The notes under the pieces were generated by a model. That model ran no database searches. It was not told where the DNA came from and saw nothing but the letters and a program-made list of their open reading frames with translations. A stretch of 35,566 nucleotides of DNA from positions 1-35,566 of the forward strand of contig QVQD01000072.1 of assembly GCA_003584875.1 (NCBI GenBank). The letters are read 5' to 3'. The translations under genes were made by a program, and so were the position numbers. This DNA is from Methylococcales bacterium. GTDB lineage: Bacteria; Pseudomonadota; Gammaproteobacteria; Methylococcales; Methylomonadaceae. Below are positions 1 to 9,637 of the stretch, piece by piece. Each line of letters opens with the position of its first letter. Position 1 is the first letter of the stretch.

Positions 1-25
1 AGAACGATAACATTGTGGTGAAGAT

Positions 26-111
26 CGTAGGGGCGTATTGCATACGCCCTTATAAAATAAGCTCTATAACATTGGACTTTCAATGTTGGGCGTATGCAAT
101 ACGCCCCTACG
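26..111. repeat. GTAG-type palindromic pair (REPIN-like), family A
   Basis: Two 24-nt arms (26-49 and 88-111) are perfect inverted copies of each other, separated by 38 nt. Each arm begins with GTAG (27-30; CTAC at 107-110 on the other side) and is itself a hairpin with GGGCGTA pairing to TACGCCC. A GTAG tetranucleotide followed by a hairpin, in inverted pairs, is the known layout of REP elements recognised by RAYT transposases. A decayed relative lies at 33655-33710. Confidence 0.8.
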
Positions 112-152
112 GTGTTTTTTATCGTTTCCACGCCGATAAGAAACTTGTGTAG

Positions 153-449
153 ATACCTACTAAAACAATTGGTCACTTCGGTCTTAACTTGCTTACGCCT
201 GCTGATAAGCTTGCCTTTCTTGCTTCCATTGCTCGTGATAAAAATACTCGTGCTTTGCGTCCATTCTTTGATGACGTGGTTAGGGATTACCCGGAGACTG
301 GACAAGATGAGTTTATGCAGACGGAGGAAGTATTTGCGAAAGTTGCCGAAGAGCAACCAACAGCTTTAATGGAATGGTTAGATAGGCAGCTATTAAAATT
401 AAGCATTAACATTGTCAATATTCCATTTCAGGGTCATAGGTTGTGCTGA
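153..449 (+). pseudogene. possible gene remnant, no ATG start
   Basis: One open frame runs from just after a stop at 150-152 to TGA at 447-449 without an internal ATG near its beginning; the first usable alternative start is a TTG at 189, giving 86 residues. The translated stretch is acidic, soluble-looking and protein-like (for example FFDDVVRDYPETG and EVFAKVAEEQPTALMEW), which is why it is listed. I do not recognise the family. No ribosome binding site is visible, and it sits directly behind a palindromic repeat pair, so it may be the tail of a gene whose 5' part was lost. It could also be a chance open frame. Confidence 0.2.
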
Positions 450-563
450 TTAAAGTGAAGCGCATCGTTTAATGCGCCATCTAGCGTCTGCACATCCTAT
501 GCAATGAGGACATCGTTCTATGTTAGTGTAGTAAATCAGCTATGGCGTAACAGTCAGTCTGTG

Positions 564-569
564 TATAAT
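564..569 (+). promoter_or_regulatory. candidate -10 element upstream of uvrA
   Basis: A perfect TATAAT lies 92 nt before the uvrA start codon. No convincing -35 hexamer is found 16-18 nt upstream. A canonical LexA box (CTG, ten bases, CAG) was looked for in 450-661 and not found, so SOS control cannot be claimed from this sequence. Confidence 0.25.
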
Positions 570-661
570 TCTTATTTTTTCCTATCCTGAGATAATAAGT
601 TTTTTCAGGGTAGGGCAGCCTACATCAGTTAGAAAATCAACCCAATGGCCGGAATTATTTA

Positions 662-3478
662 ATGGATACGATTAGCATCCGTGGTGCTAGAACGCATAAC
701 CTAAAAAACATTGATATTGATCTACCTAGAGACAAGCTCATTGTTATTACTGGCTTATCGGGTTCTGGAAAATCATCACTGGCATTTGATACCATTTATG
801 CCGAAGGTCAACGGCGTTATGTAGAGTCGCTGTCTGCTTATGCTCGTCAGTTTTTATCGATTATGGAAAAACCGGATGTTGATCATATTGAAGGTTTATC
901 TCCTGCTATTTCTATCGAACAAAAATCTACTTCGCATAATCCTCGTTCAACAGTCGGAACGATCACTGAAATTTATGATTACTTAAGATTACTCTATGCG
1001 CGAGCGGGTACGCCTCGTTGTCCTGAGCATCACACTTCGTTAGAAGCGCAAACTGTGAGTCAAATGGTTGACCATTTACTGGCTCAACCTCAAGATCAAC
1101 GCTGGATGTTATTGGCACCCGTGGTGATCGATCGTAAAGGTGAGCATAGTCAACTTCTCGATGATTTACGTGCCCAAGGTTTTATCCGTGCTCGTATTGA
1201 TGGCAAAGTTTATGATTTAGATGATGCCCCCGCTTTGGATTTAAAAAAGAAACATAGTATTGAAGTGGTCGTTGATCGAATTAAAATTCGTGACGACATC
1301 GCTTTGCGCTTATCAGAATCATTTGAGACCGCACTGCGTCTTGCCGATGGTATTGCCATTGCTGCTTGCTTAGATGATGCGACTGAATTGTTATTTTCTG
1401 AACGCTTTGCGTGTGCGCATTGCGGTTATAGCTTAAGTGAATTAGAGCCACGCATCTTTTCTTTTAATAATCCTAAAGGCGCTTGTTCTAGTTGCGATGG
1501 TCTTGGAGTAAAACAGCATTTTGATGCTGAACTGGTGGTTCATAATCCAGATATTAGTTTAGCGGCAGGTGCTGTTCGCGGTTGGGATAGGCGCAATGCT
1601 TACTATTATCAAATTATATGTTCATTAGCGCAGCATTATGGCTTTGATCCAGAAACACCTTTTTCAGAACTGACTAAAGCGCATCAAGATGCAGTATTGT
1701 ATGGTAGTGGAAATGCAGCCATAGATTTTAAGTTTATGGCTGGTAGTGGTTCGGTTAAAAAGAAGCGACATCGTTTTGAAGGTATTATTGCCAACATGGA
1801 GCGACGCTATCATGAAACCGATTCAGCTATGGTGCGTGAAGAACTGGCTAAATACCAATCCCATAAACCCTGTAATGCCTGTGATGGCGCGCGACTCAAT
1901 GCAGCGGCACGCAATGTTTTTATCGATGAATTAGCCATACATCAACTCACTAAACTTCCTATCCGTAAATCACTCAGCTTTTTTCAACAATTGAGTTTAC
2001 CAGGGCAACGTGGTGAGATTTCAGTCAAAATCATTAAAGAGATTCTGGAACGTTTAGAGTTTTTGGTTAATGTGGGGCTTAATTATTTAACCCTAGATCG
2101 TAGTGCTGATACCTTATCGGGAGGTGAAGCCCAGCGCATTCGTCTCGCCAGTCAAATCGGCGCAGGTTTAGTGGGTGTGATGTATGTATTGGATGAACCC
2201 TCAATTGGTTTACATCAGCGTGATAATCAGCGTTTACTGAATACCTTGTTTCATCTTCGTGATTTAGGCAATACCGTCATTGTTGTTGAGCATGATGAAG
2301 ATGCCATACGTGCAGCTCAACATATCGTTGATATTGGCCCTGGTGCCGGTGTTCATGGTGGCCAAATTATCGCACAAGGTAGTTTAGAGGATATTCTTAA
2401 TAATGAGGCTTCATTAACAGGTGGATATTTGTCGGGTAAACTGGGTATAGAGATACCAAAGACATTAACGCCGGTGGATAAAGATAAGCTGATTACCCTT
2501 CGTAATGCTCATGGTAATAATTTAAAAAATGTCGACATTTCTTTTCCAGTTGGTTTGTTGACCTGTGTAACAGGTGTATCAGGTTCAGGTAAATCAACCT
2601 TAGTTAATGACACCTTGTATCGTTATGCCGCAAGAATGATTAACAGAGCAGGTATTATTCCTGCGCCTTGCAGTGCTATCGAAGGTATGGAACATTTTGA
2701 TAAAGTCGTTGATATTGATCAAAGCCCGATAGGTCGTACTCCTCGCTCTAATCCTGCCACTTACACTGGATTATTTACACCCATTAGAGAGTTGTTTGCA
2801 GCGACACCAGAGGCACGTTCACGCGGTTATACGCCCGGTCGTTTTAGCTTTAATGTTAAGGGCGGTCGTTGTGAGGCTTGTAAAGGTGATGGCGTAATTA
2901 AAGTTGAAATGCACTTTTTACCGGATATTTTTGTGCATTGTGATGCCTGTAATGGCAAACGTTATAATCGTGAAACCTTAGAAATTCGCTACAAAGGCAA
3001 AACGATCAATCAGGTTTTAGATATGACGGTTGAAGATGCCTGTACGTTTTTTAGTGCCGTTCCGACTTTAGCCAGAAAAGTACAAACACTGACTCAAGTC
3101 GGTTTAAGTTATATTACTCTAGGGCAAAATGCGACTACCTTATCAGGTGGTGAAGCTCAGCGTGTAAAATTAGCTAAAGAATTATCCAAACGTGATACTG
3201 GCAGAACTTTATATATTTTAGATGAGCCGACAACGGGCCTGCACTTTCATGATATAAAGTTGTTATTGGGCGTTTTACATACCTTACGTGATCATGGTAA
3301 TACTGTCATAATTATTGAACATAATTTAGATGTAATAAAAACCGCTGACTGGTTAATCGATATGGGGCCAGAAGGCGGTGATGGCGGTGGAACCCTGATT
3401 GCCGAAGGCACGCCTAAACAAGTTTCTGAATGTGAGGCTTCTTTTACAGGTTTTTATTTAAAACGTTTTTATGAATAG
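662..3478 (+). CDS. uvrA: excinuclease ABC subunit UvrA
   Basis: UvrA is the damage-sensing ATPase of nucleotide excision repair; as a dimer with UvrB it scans DNA for bulky lesions in the cytoplasm. The 938-residue product has the full length of the family (about 940). It has two ABC ATPase modules: Walker [10 protein letters not shown] at residues 31-39 with signature LSGGEAQR near 485, and Walker [10 protein letters not shown] near 638 with a second LSGGEAQR near 827. Walker B segments read [10 protein letters not shown] and [10 protein letters not shown]. Cysteine pairs at about 251/254 with 274/277, and about 737/740 with 760/763, match the zinc-binding insertions. The ATG start gives the family N-terminus; its ribosome binding site is weak. 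Nothing is broken. It is followed 66 nt later by an MFS gene in the same direction. Confidence 0.97.
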   Translation: MDTISIRGARTHNLKNIDIDLPRDKLIVITGLSGSGKSSLAFDTIYAEGQRRYVESLSAYARQFLSIMEKPDVDHIEGLSPAISIEQKSTSHNPRSTVGTITEIYDYLRLLYARAGTPRCPEHHTSLEAQTVSQMVDHLLAQPQDQRWMLLAPVVIDRKGEHSQLLDDLRAQGFIRARIDGKVYDLDDAPALDLKKKHSIEVVVDRIKIRDDIALRLSESFETALRLADGIAIAACLDDATELLFSERFACAHCGYSLSELEPRIFSFNNPKGACSSCDGLGVKQHFDAELVVHNPDISLAAGAVRGWDRRNAYYYQIICSLAQHYGFDPETPFSELTKAHQDAVLYGSGNAAIDFKFMAGSGSVKKKRHRFEGIIANMERRYHETDSAMVREELAKYQSHKPCNACDGARLNAAARNVFIDELAIHQLTKLPIRKSLSFFQQLSLPGQRGEISVKIIKEILERLEFLVNVGLNYLTLDRSADTLSGGEAQRIRLASQIGAGLVGVMYVLDEPSIGLHQRDNQRLLNTLFHLRDLGNTVIVVEHDEDAIRAAQHIVDIGPGAGVHGGQIIAQGSLEDILNNEASLTGGYLSGKLGIEIPKTLTPVDKDKLITLRNAHGNNLKNVDISFPVGLLTCVTGVSGSGKSTLVNDTLYRYAARMINRAGIIPAPCSAIEGMEHFDKVVDIDQSPIGRTPRSNPATYTGLFTPIRELFAATPEARSRGYTPGRFSFNVKGGRCEACKGDGVIKVEMHFLPDIFVHCDACNGKRYNRETLEIRYKGKTINQVLDMTVEDACTFFSAVPTLARKVQTLTQVGLSYITLGQNATTLSGGEAQRVKLAKELSKRDTGRTLYILDEPTTGLHFHDIKLLLGVLHTLRDHGNTVIIIEHNLDVIKTADWLIDMGPEGGDGGGTLIAEGTPKQVSECEASFTGFYLKRFYE

Positions 3479-3544
3479 TTTCCTAAGCCTTGTTCAGGCT
3501 ACTCATAATCACACAAATATATAGGCGCAAAGGAGCGACCGATT

Positions 3545-4942
3545 TTGACAAACATGCAGGATATTACTAGTCCGATGACCACATCGGAAAAACGTGCCGT
3601 AGCTTCATTAGCCAGTATTTACGCCTTGCGTATGCTGGGACTATTTCTGATTATGCCTGTCTTATCATTATTCGCAGAGCAATTGGATGGCTCAACACCT
3701 TCATTAATCGGCATGGCAATTGGTGTTTACGGAATTAGTCAGGCAATTTTACAGATTCCATTCGGCTTGATGTCCGATCGTTACGGTAGAAAAAAACTCA
3801 TTATCATTGGCCTGTTATTGTTTTTTGCAGGTAGTGTAGTGGCAGCATTATCTACCAGCATATATGGCGTTTTATTAGGTCGAGCTATACAAGGTTCTGG
3901 AGCAATTGCTGCACCTATCATGGCTTTAGTCGCTGATTTAACACAAGAAGTACATCGCACCAAAGCGATGGCCATCATTGGACTTAGTATTGGTGTTTCC
4001 TTTGGCATTGCCATTACCGCCGGTCCAGTCATAGGCGGCCTTATCGGTGTACATGGCATATTCTGGCTGATTGCTGTGTTATCTTTGCTGGCAATTTTAG
4101 TGATACTTTTCAAAGTCCCTAATCCTAAGCAGTCTAAAAAACATCGGGATGCGGAGTTGGTTCCAGGGCAATTTTTTAAAATATTAAAGAATCCAAATTT
4201 GCTGCGATTAGATTATGGGATTTTTGTTTTACATGCCATTTTAACCGCTAGTTTTGTCGTCGTGCCTTTGTTATTAAGAGATGCAGGTTTATTACCTACG
4301 TTACATTGGCAGGTTTATTTACCTGTTTTTGTAATCTCAATGGCAGCTATTATTCCTTTTATTATTTTGGCTGAGAAAAAGCGCAAAATGAAGCCTGTTT
4401 TTATAGGCGCTATTGCTGCTTTAGTGATCGCTGATTTAGGATTGATGCAATTTCATTCTAGCTTAGTCGGCATTATTGGTTTTCTTTGGCTATTTTTTAC
4501 GGGCTTTAATTTATTAGAAGCCACGTTGCCCTCATTAATTTCTAAAACAGCGCCTGGTGATTTAAGAGGAACAGCCATGGGCGTATATTCTACTTGTCAG
4601 TTTTTAGGAGCAGGCATCGGTGGTGGAATAGGGGGCTGGTGTTATGGTGCTTACGGTGCTAGTGGCGTGTTTATATTTTGTGCCGCGCTTGCTGCCAGTT
4701 GGTTAGTATTATCGTTCAGTATGACGCCACCACGTTATTGGGCCAATTTATTAATTTCATTAGAAAAACTGACTATCCAAGAAGCCGATGCTTTTGCCAC
4801 TGAGCTTTTAACACTCACTGGAGTTGAAGAAGTCACTCTGCATAATGATGAAGCTGTGGCTTATCTTAAAGTAGATAATCAGATACTGAATAAAGATCAG
4901 TTACAAGCTGTTATCACCCAGTATCTTAATACAACAAAATAA
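3545..4942 (+). CDS. MFS transporter, YajR-like (with C-terminal YAM-like domain)
   Basis: This is an inner-membrane proton-coupled transporter of the major facilitator superfamily; the substrate is unknown. The sequence shows about twelve hydrophobic segments and a clear motif A after helix 2 (GLMSDRYGRKK). After the last helix, about 65 soluble residues end in a pattern (GVEEVTLHNDEAVAYLKV) typical of the small ferredoxin-fold YAM domain of YajR; total length (465) also fits YajR (about 454). The start is chosen at TTG 3545 because AAAGGAG at 3529-3535 sits 9 nt before it; the in-frame ATG at 3554 would be 18 nt away. It lies 66 nt behind uvrA. In many gammaproteobacteria a similar uvrA-MFS pair is followed by ssb, which is not the case here. 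Confidence 0.88.
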   Translation: MTNMQDITSPMTTSEKRAVASLASIYALRMLGLFLIMPVLSLFAEQLDGSTPSLIGMAIGVYGISQAILQIPFGLMSDRYGRKKLIIIGLLLFFAGSVVAALSTSIYGVLLGRAIQGSGAIAAPIMALVADLTQEVHRTKAMAIIGLSIGVSFGIAITAGPVIGGLIGVHGIFWLIAVLSLLAILVILFKVPNPKQSKKHRDAELVPGQFFKILKNPNLLRLDYGIFVLHAILTASFVVVPLLLRDAGLLPTLHWQVYLPVFVISMAAIIPFIILAEKKRKMKPVFIGAIAALVIADLGLMQFHSSLVGIIGFLWLFFTGFNLLEATLPSLISKTAPGDLRGTAMGVYSTCQFLGAGIGGGIGGWCYGAYGASGVFIFCAALAASWLVLSFSMTPPRYWANLLISLEKLTIQEADAFATELLTLTGVEEVTLHNDEAVAYLKVDNQILNKDQLQAVITQYLNTTK

Positions 4943-5096
4943 CAGTATCCATCTTGTACAGATACTTAACTAATGGGTGTGATTTAAAGTCCGGTGATTA
5001 TTGGTTTTTATATTAATTACCCAGCTTTTATTCATACCCTTAACTGCCAATAGTAGTCATTAGAATGCTACTTTAACTTTTTACCTTGAGAAGATC

Positions 5097-5459
5097 ATGC
5101 TTAAAACTTTACATTTAACCTTTATACTTTTGTCTTTAATCAGTTTTGTGGGTAGGGTGATATTATCTGAAGTTAACCCTGAGTTACTTAAATTAAAAGT
5201 ATTAAAAATTGCACCTCATATCCTAAATGCTCTTCTAATAGGCAGTGGTTTTGTTTTAGTATTTCAAGGTGATTGGTTATCAGGTGATTTTGGTTGGATC
5301 ATCGCTAAACTTTTAGTATTAATCGCTTATATAGGTTTAGGTTTGTTTGTTATGAAAAGTCAAGGTACTAAAAAATGGGTTGCTTTTATAGCTGCCATGG
5401 CCTGTATTGTTTATATTGGTATAGTAGCTGTCACCAAAAATCCCTGGTTCTTTATATAA
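5097..5459 (+). CDS. SirB2-family inner-membrane protein
   Basis: This small (120 aa) membrane protein has four predicted hydrophobic helices, an early TLHLTFILLSLISFVGR segment and a PHILNALLIGSG segment after helix 1, the pattern of the SirB family. The biochemical role of this family is not established; the original name comes from an invasion-regulation locus in Salmonella and should not be read as a virulence function. ATG at 5097 is preceded by GAGAAG, a plausible ribosome binding site. The gene stands alone, 154 nt behind the MFS gene, with nothing notable in that gap. Confidence 0.8.
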   Translation: MLKTLHLTFILLSLISFVGRVILSEVNPELLKLKVLKIAPHILNALLIGSGFVLVFQGDWLSGDFGWIIAKLLVLIAYIGLGLFVMKSQGTKKWVAFIAAMACIVYIGIVAVTKNPWFFI

Positions 5460-5512
5460 GAACTAGCTGCTCCCTCATTAAGATATAACTAATCATTGCT
5501 TTTAGTATCGCT

Positions 5513-5574
5513 GAAACCCTTAATTTAAGAAATCTATCTTATTGTGTTATACATCATTTGGGTTTCTTTTTTCT
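5513..5574 (+). terminator. possible intrinsic terminator after the SirB2 gene
   Basis: GAAACCC (5513-5519) pairs with GGGTTTC (5560-5566), followed immediately by a run of T residues. The 40-nt loop is long for an intrinsic terminator, so this is tentative. Confidence 0.3.
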
Positions 5575-5624
5575 TAATCGATTTTCTCACCGCACTATTT
5601 AAGTTGCTGATCTTAGGGGATCAT

Positions 5625-5680
5625 GTAACCCGCACAATGGACTATGAATTGTCGGGTTACGCTATCGCTAACCCGACCTA
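5625..5680. repeat. palindromic repeat, family C (partly decayed pair)
   Basis: The well-preserved half contains GTCGGGTTA (5651-5659) and TAACCCGAC (5669-5677) around a 9-nt centre and ends in CTAC. A shortened inverted partner, GTAACCCGCACAAT (5625-5638), pairs with 5648-5660. It is the same family as 12809-12887 and 35389-35462. Confidence 0.65.
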
Positions 5681-5813
5681 CGATGCTTAATCGGCTATCA
5701 GCTAAATTACCTTGTGCTATTGATACTCAAAAGACCGGTTAATGAGGTGTCTATCTAAAGTTAAGTCACTTAAAATTAAATATTTTCTGTATTTATCATC
5801 AATCTCACCTTAC

Positions 5814-6044
5814 GAAGCTTGAGTTTCACACTATAAATATCGGTATTTATAGCTCAACATTGGGTTTTCATTGTTTATAATTGGGTATTTAGTGTGTGAA
5901 ATTATATGTTTGAGGAGTGAAATAGGGTATTTAAGTCATGAAATTAGGTGATCATGGTGCGAAATTAGTTTAGCAAGATAAGAAACTGGGTATGCAAGGA
6001 AAAAAATTAGGTATTCAAACATTAAAAAAAGGTTATCACGACAA
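5814..6044. repeat. degenerate tandem array of 21-bp units
   Basis: About eleven head-to-tail units of exactly 21 bp can be aligned, beginning near 5814, 5835, 5856, 5877, 5898, 5919, 5940, 5961, 5982, 6003 and 6024. The shared core is GAAATTAGGTATT followed by a less conserved CA-rich tail. Individual units differ at several positions. All three plus-strand frames I checked and the minus-strand frame contain stops, so it is not coding now. It lies between the convergent SirB2 and DUF3147 genes. The rest of the 5460-6079 gap holds only the possible terminator and the family C palindrome listed separately. Confidence 0.7.
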
Positions 6045-6079
6045 GCTAACCTCGTTATTCAGAGAAAACCATGTTTTAT

Positions 6080-6430
6080 CTACAAGCGAATTGCAAATAA
6101 TCCTAATAATTTGACCATGCCGTAATAAGCTAAGCCAGTTGCACTAGTCGCTATAGCTAAACTTAACCAAAATTCAAAGCCCTGACGTAACAACATCGGT
6201 AAAGTTATAAATAACACTAAAGATGGCAAAATTAGCCAGAAGATATTAGTAGACAGTGTGGCGACTTTATCACTATTGCCCGTATCGAGATACAACCAAG
6301 CAAAGGCTAGCAATGAGGTAATAGGCAAAGAGGCTAGGGCGGCTCCCCAAAATAAACTTCTTTTAGTTAGCTCAACAATTGCAACAATAATAAGTGAGGA
6401 AATAATAATTTTTAATAGGTAATGCAGCAC
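6080..6430 (-). CDS. DUF3147-type small membrane protein
   Basis: A 116-residue, almost entirely hydrophobic protein with four likely transmembrane helices. The second half of the first hairpin (AALASLPITSLLAFAWLY) matches the DUF3147 family, whose function is unknown. The start codon is GTG (6428-6430); no ATG is available near it. It is transcribed toward the 21-bp array. The upstream gap to the HNH gene (6431-6615) is 185 nt. Confidence 0.65.
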   Translation of the reverse strand: MLHYLLKIIISSLIIVAIVELTKRSLFWGAALASLPITSLLAFAWLYLDTGNSDKVATLSTNIFWLILPSLVLFITLPMLLRQGFEFWLSLAIATSATGLAYYGMVKLLGLFAIRL

Positions 6431-6615
6431 GATACTTAGTTATCCTCAATGGCTAGCAACTCAATTGGAATAGTTTAGCTTAAATGTTGAAGGTTAAAGA
6501 CGAAATCTACGTCTTAAGTATTTAGGCTCCAAGTTTAGCCTTTAGCCTGCATTTAAACTATCCTAACTTAGTTTCGTATAAAAAATCTGTATGACCTTAT
6601 TCTAATTTATTTATT

Positions 6616-7503
6616 TCAGATATCTTTTTTCATTACCTGATAAGGCTCTTCAGAAATTATATCGGGGTTCATCTGAAAATAGATGTCCGTTAATACCTCA
6701 TCAAATTCTAAATAATTCTCAGCGATCACTGTAAAAAAAGAAAAGATAGCGTCACTTAATTTAGGACTGTTCACTACCAAACGAAGACCTTTATAAGGGT
6801 ATTTTTTGCTACGTTTAGTAATTAGTTTTAGCGTTTTAATGACAGTGACTTTGCAGCCGTATTTTGAGAGTAGGTTTAAGAACGTATTGGTGCATGTCTC
6901 CTTAGGCATATAAAACGGCAGGCAAATCACTTTAAAAAAAACCTCAGGAGATGATAATAATATATTAGCCATATTTAAAGGTTCAGTCAGCTTTAATCTT
7001 TCATAATAAAACCGTCCTAACAAATACCACTGCCTCTGAGTCAATATACTATTTGGATTAAACTTGCATACCGCTTGCTCAATGATATGTACCAAGCCTA
7101 AATCACCTTTGGCTTTATTGGCTTTTACAGACACAACCTCAATATTATCAGAACAATAACCACGTGTGTTATCAACTCTATCAATAGACCAGTCTGTCAG
7201 TTCTTGAAGTGCAAAAGTAAAAGGTTCTTCAGTTATGGGACAAACGCCGTTAGTTTGCTGCAACTTTTCCATTAAATCATCAGCAGTAATAGTTACTTCG
7301 AAATTCTTTCTTAAGCAACGGAGTCTGATACTCAGAAGTTTTCTATCGAATTTGTTAGAGTGTTGTTTAGATACATTTTGAATCCTGCCAGCTTCAAAAC
7401 CGTATTCAATTTGCTGCCGATGCTTATCTTCAATTTGACTCATATCGATGGGTAAATCATAACGATAATGATCAAATCCAATCTCAAAAGCTAAATTGCC
7501 CAT
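6616..7503 (-). CDS. HNH-like endonuclease domain protein
   Basis: A 295-residue soluble protein. Residues about 85-135 carry a variant HNH nuclease signature: GVCPITEEPF, then WSIDRVDNTRGY, then DNIEVVSVKANKAKGD. This SIDR-D-N-GY-N-N-K spacing is seen in HNH endonucleases of phage and selfish genes, where the first His is replaced by another residue. The N-terminal 80 residues are basic and helical; the last 160 residues match nothing I recognise. The ATG start is well supported by GGAG 7 nt upstream. No methylase, toxin partner or phage gene is next to it, so its role (defence, selfish nuclease or other) is open. The 204-nt region upstream is AT-rich. Confidence 0.6.
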   Translation of the reverse strand: MGNLAFEIGFDHYRYDLPIDMSQIEDKHRQQIEYGFEAGRIQNVSKQHSNKFDRKLLSIRLRCLRKNFEVTITADDLMEKLQQTNGVCPITEEPFTFALQELTDWSIDRVDNTRGYCSDNIEVVSVKANKAKGDLGLVHIIEQAVCKFNPNSILTQRQWYLLGRFYYERLKLTEPLNMANILLSSPEVFFKVICLPFYMPKETCTNTFLNLLSKYGCKVTVIKTLKLITKRSKKYPYKGLRLVVNSPKLSDAIFSFFTVIAENYLEFDEVLTDIYFQMNPDIISEEPYQVMKKDI

Positions 7504-7707
7504 AACGAGTCTCCAAAAACTATAACATATCTAAAATTAATTTTATTGATTGCTACGAATGCCATCTATTTGGGTGGGTCTATATCGGGCTGTATAGGCC
7601 TATATAAAACTTCGCATAATGTATATTATGTTAAATTATTGTAGTATTGGCATTATTTACAAATCTAGGATGAAACCTACACAGAATGCCATCTTAGCTA
7701 AAACCTG

Positions 7708-9597
7708 CTAATGATGAGTTCTTAAAAATGCTTCAAACATCAGTAATGACCAAATGGGTGTGCTGTAATCTTTTAAACCACTTTGATGTTGATTAATCAT
7801 CTGCTCTATAAATGTTTGATTAAACAATCCAGATTGCTTCATAGTTTCACCCAATAATGCTTCCCTAATTTTTTCTTTTAATGGCCCTTTAAACCATGTG
7901 GCTAACGGTACTGCAAAGCCCATTTTGGGTCGATATAAAATATCCTCTGGCAAATAAGTTTCTAAGGACTTTTTAAAGATATATTTTCCGACTCGACCTT
8001 TAAGCTTCATGTCTGGCGATAGCCCTGCCATCCATTCCACTAATTGATGATCTAATAATGGCACTCTAACTTCTAGTGCATGAGCCATGCTGGCTCTATC
8101 GACTTTAGTTAAAATATCTCCAGGCAAATAGGTTTTAATATCAAGATACTGGACTAACGATAAAGGATTGTCCGTTTGTGCATCAACGGCATGTCGCTTG
8201 AAGACTTCAAGTGCTTGATAACCTTGTAATTCCTGCTTTAACTGAGTGCTAAACAACTTACTGCGTAATTCATTGGATAAGCTTGAAACACTATGAAAAT
8301 AACCTTCTAAAGAATCTCTTGATATGGATTCAAAAGTTGATTTAGCTCTAAACAACTTAGGCGCCCAATCTGCTTTAGGATAGACCTGCCCTAACCTACT
8401 AAACACCGGTTTTCTGATATGAGTGGGCAACCAAGAGCGCATTTGTTCTTCGTATTTATGCCAACGGTAACGTCGATAACCCGCTAAGTTTTCATCACCG
8501 CCATCCCCAGATAAAACCACGGTGACTTGTTTTTTAGCCAATTCACAGACTTTATAAGTTGGTAATGCTGAGCTATCGGCATAGGGTTCATCATAAAGTC
8601 CCGCTAATTGATCGATTAAACTAAAATCATCGGCATTAACTTGTTCTACATGATGCTGGCTGTTATAACGGTCGGCGACTTGTGCAGCAAATTTGGATTC
8701 ATTATAAGCAGGATCTCCAAACGATATTGAACAGGTATTAACAGGGTCTTTTGATAAACCTGCCATCATAGCGACTATCGCACTAGAATCAACGCCGCCT
8801 GATAGAAAGGCACCTAAAGGTACGTCGGCAACCATTCTAATCTTAACGGCTTCACGTAAACGCGCGATCAGTTCTTCGCCTGTTGCTTGTTCATCTTGTG
8901 CGAGTCTAGGTGTAAAACTAAGGTTCCAATATTGTTTAGGCAAATAGTTAGGTTGACCATGTTTTAAAGTTAAACAAAAACCAGGCTCTAACTTATAAAC
9001 GTTTTTATAAATAGTTTTTGGATCAGGAATATAACCAAAACCAAAATAATCTTCGATGGCTGTCGCATCAAACGTTTTTAGTAGGTTAGGGTGCTGTTTT
9101 AATGCTTTTAATTCTGAACTAAAAATAAACTGACCACTGCTTAATTCTGCATAATATAAAGGCTTAACGCCTAAACGATCTCTAGCCAGAAATAAGGTTT
9201 GTTGATTTTTATCCCATATTGCAAAAGCAAACATGCCACGAAAGCGCTGTACACAAGCTTCGCCCCAAGCTTGCCAAGCAACCAAAATCACCTCGGTATC
9301 ACAATGGGTTTTAAAGTGATAACCCAGATCTTCCAATTCTTTTTTTAAGTCTAAGAAATTGTAAACTTCACCATTATAAGTAAGCACCACATTGTTATCG
9401 GCACTGATCATGGGTTGCTGGCCACTACTTATATCAATGATTGATAATCTCCGATGACCAAAGCCAAGGCCTGCTTCAATATATAAATTGCCTTCATCGG
9501 GTCCACGGTGATGTTGGCTTTCATTCATACGCGACAATAAATCTCGATTGATTTCTCGTTTTTCTTTGAGATCAAAGATGCCAACAATTCCACACAT
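7708..9597 (-). CDS. XrtA-system glutamine amidotransferase (asparagine-synthase type)
   Basis: This is a glutamine-dependent amidotransferase of the asparagine synthase (glutamine-hydrolysing) fold. In XrtA/PEP-CTERM polysaccharide loci the family (TIGR03108) is thought to amidate a sugar or precursor rather than make free asparagine. The product (629 aa) has the N-terminal class II glutaminase with catalytic Cys2 (MCGIVGIF) and the pattern HRRLSIID, then a PP-loop ATPase domain with FLSGGVDSSAIVAMMAG near residues 265-280. The synthetase part continues through VSGD/LSGDGGDE and EVRVPLLDH. The start is certain from Cys2 and from AGGA about 8 nt upstream. It is the last gene of the minus-strand locus and is separated from the glycosyltransferase by a palindromic repeat pair. 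It could be annotated asnB by similarity. Confidence 0.88.
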   Translation of the reverse strand: MCGIVGIFDLKEKREINRDLLSRMNESQHHRGPDEGNLYIEAGLGFGHRRLSIIDISSGQQPMISADNNVVLTYNGEVYNFLDLKKELEDLGYHFKTHCDTEVILVAWQAWGEACVQRFRGMFAFAIWDKNQQTLFLARDRLGVKPLYYAELSSGQFIFSSELKALKQHPNLLKTFDATAIEDYFGFGYIPDPKTIYKNVYKLEPGFCLTLKHGQPNYLPKQYWNLSFTPRLAQDEQATGEELIARLREAVKIRMVADVPLGAFLSGGVDSSAIVAMMAGLSKDPVNTCSISFGDPAYNESKFAAQVADRYNSQHHVEQVNADDFSLIDQLAGLYDEPYADSSALPTYKVCELAKKQVTVVLSGDGGDENLAGYRRYRWHKYEEQMRSWLPTHIRKPVFSRLGQVYPKADWAPKLFRAKSTFESISRDSLEGYFHSVSSLSNELRSKLFSTQLKQELQGYQALEVFKRHAVDAQTDNPLSLVQYLDIKTYLPGDILTKVDRASMAHALEVRVPLLDHQLVEWMAGLSPDMKLKGRVGKYIFKKSLETYLPEDILYRPKMGFAVPLATWFKGPLKEKIREALLGETMKQSGLFNQTFIEQMINQHQSGLKDYSTPIWSLLMFEAFLRTHH

Positions 9598-9637
9598 AGT
9601 TGTTTTTCCTGCTTATTGGTTATTGATTTTTATTATT

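Noticed and set aside
94-369. A 91-residue plus-strand frame near the left end
   Set aside because: It begins inside the palindromic repeat arm and gives a low-complexity Leu-rich product; the overlapping frame at 153-449 looks more protein-like.
460-477. Hairpin GCGCAT-CGTTTA-ATGCGC
   Set aside because: A 6-bp stem without a T-run; not enough for a terminator call.
450-661. LexA (SOS) box before uvrA
   Set aside because: No CTG-N10-CAG palindrome is present; a CTGTGTATAATTC stretch is only a half match.
3781-4113. A 110-residue minus-strand frame
   Set aside because: It is entirely antisense to the MFS transporter gene, which has clear family motifs.
5814-6044. CRISPR array
   Set aside because: The 21-bp units are contiguous and degenerate, with no unique spacers between identical repeats and no cas genes nearby.
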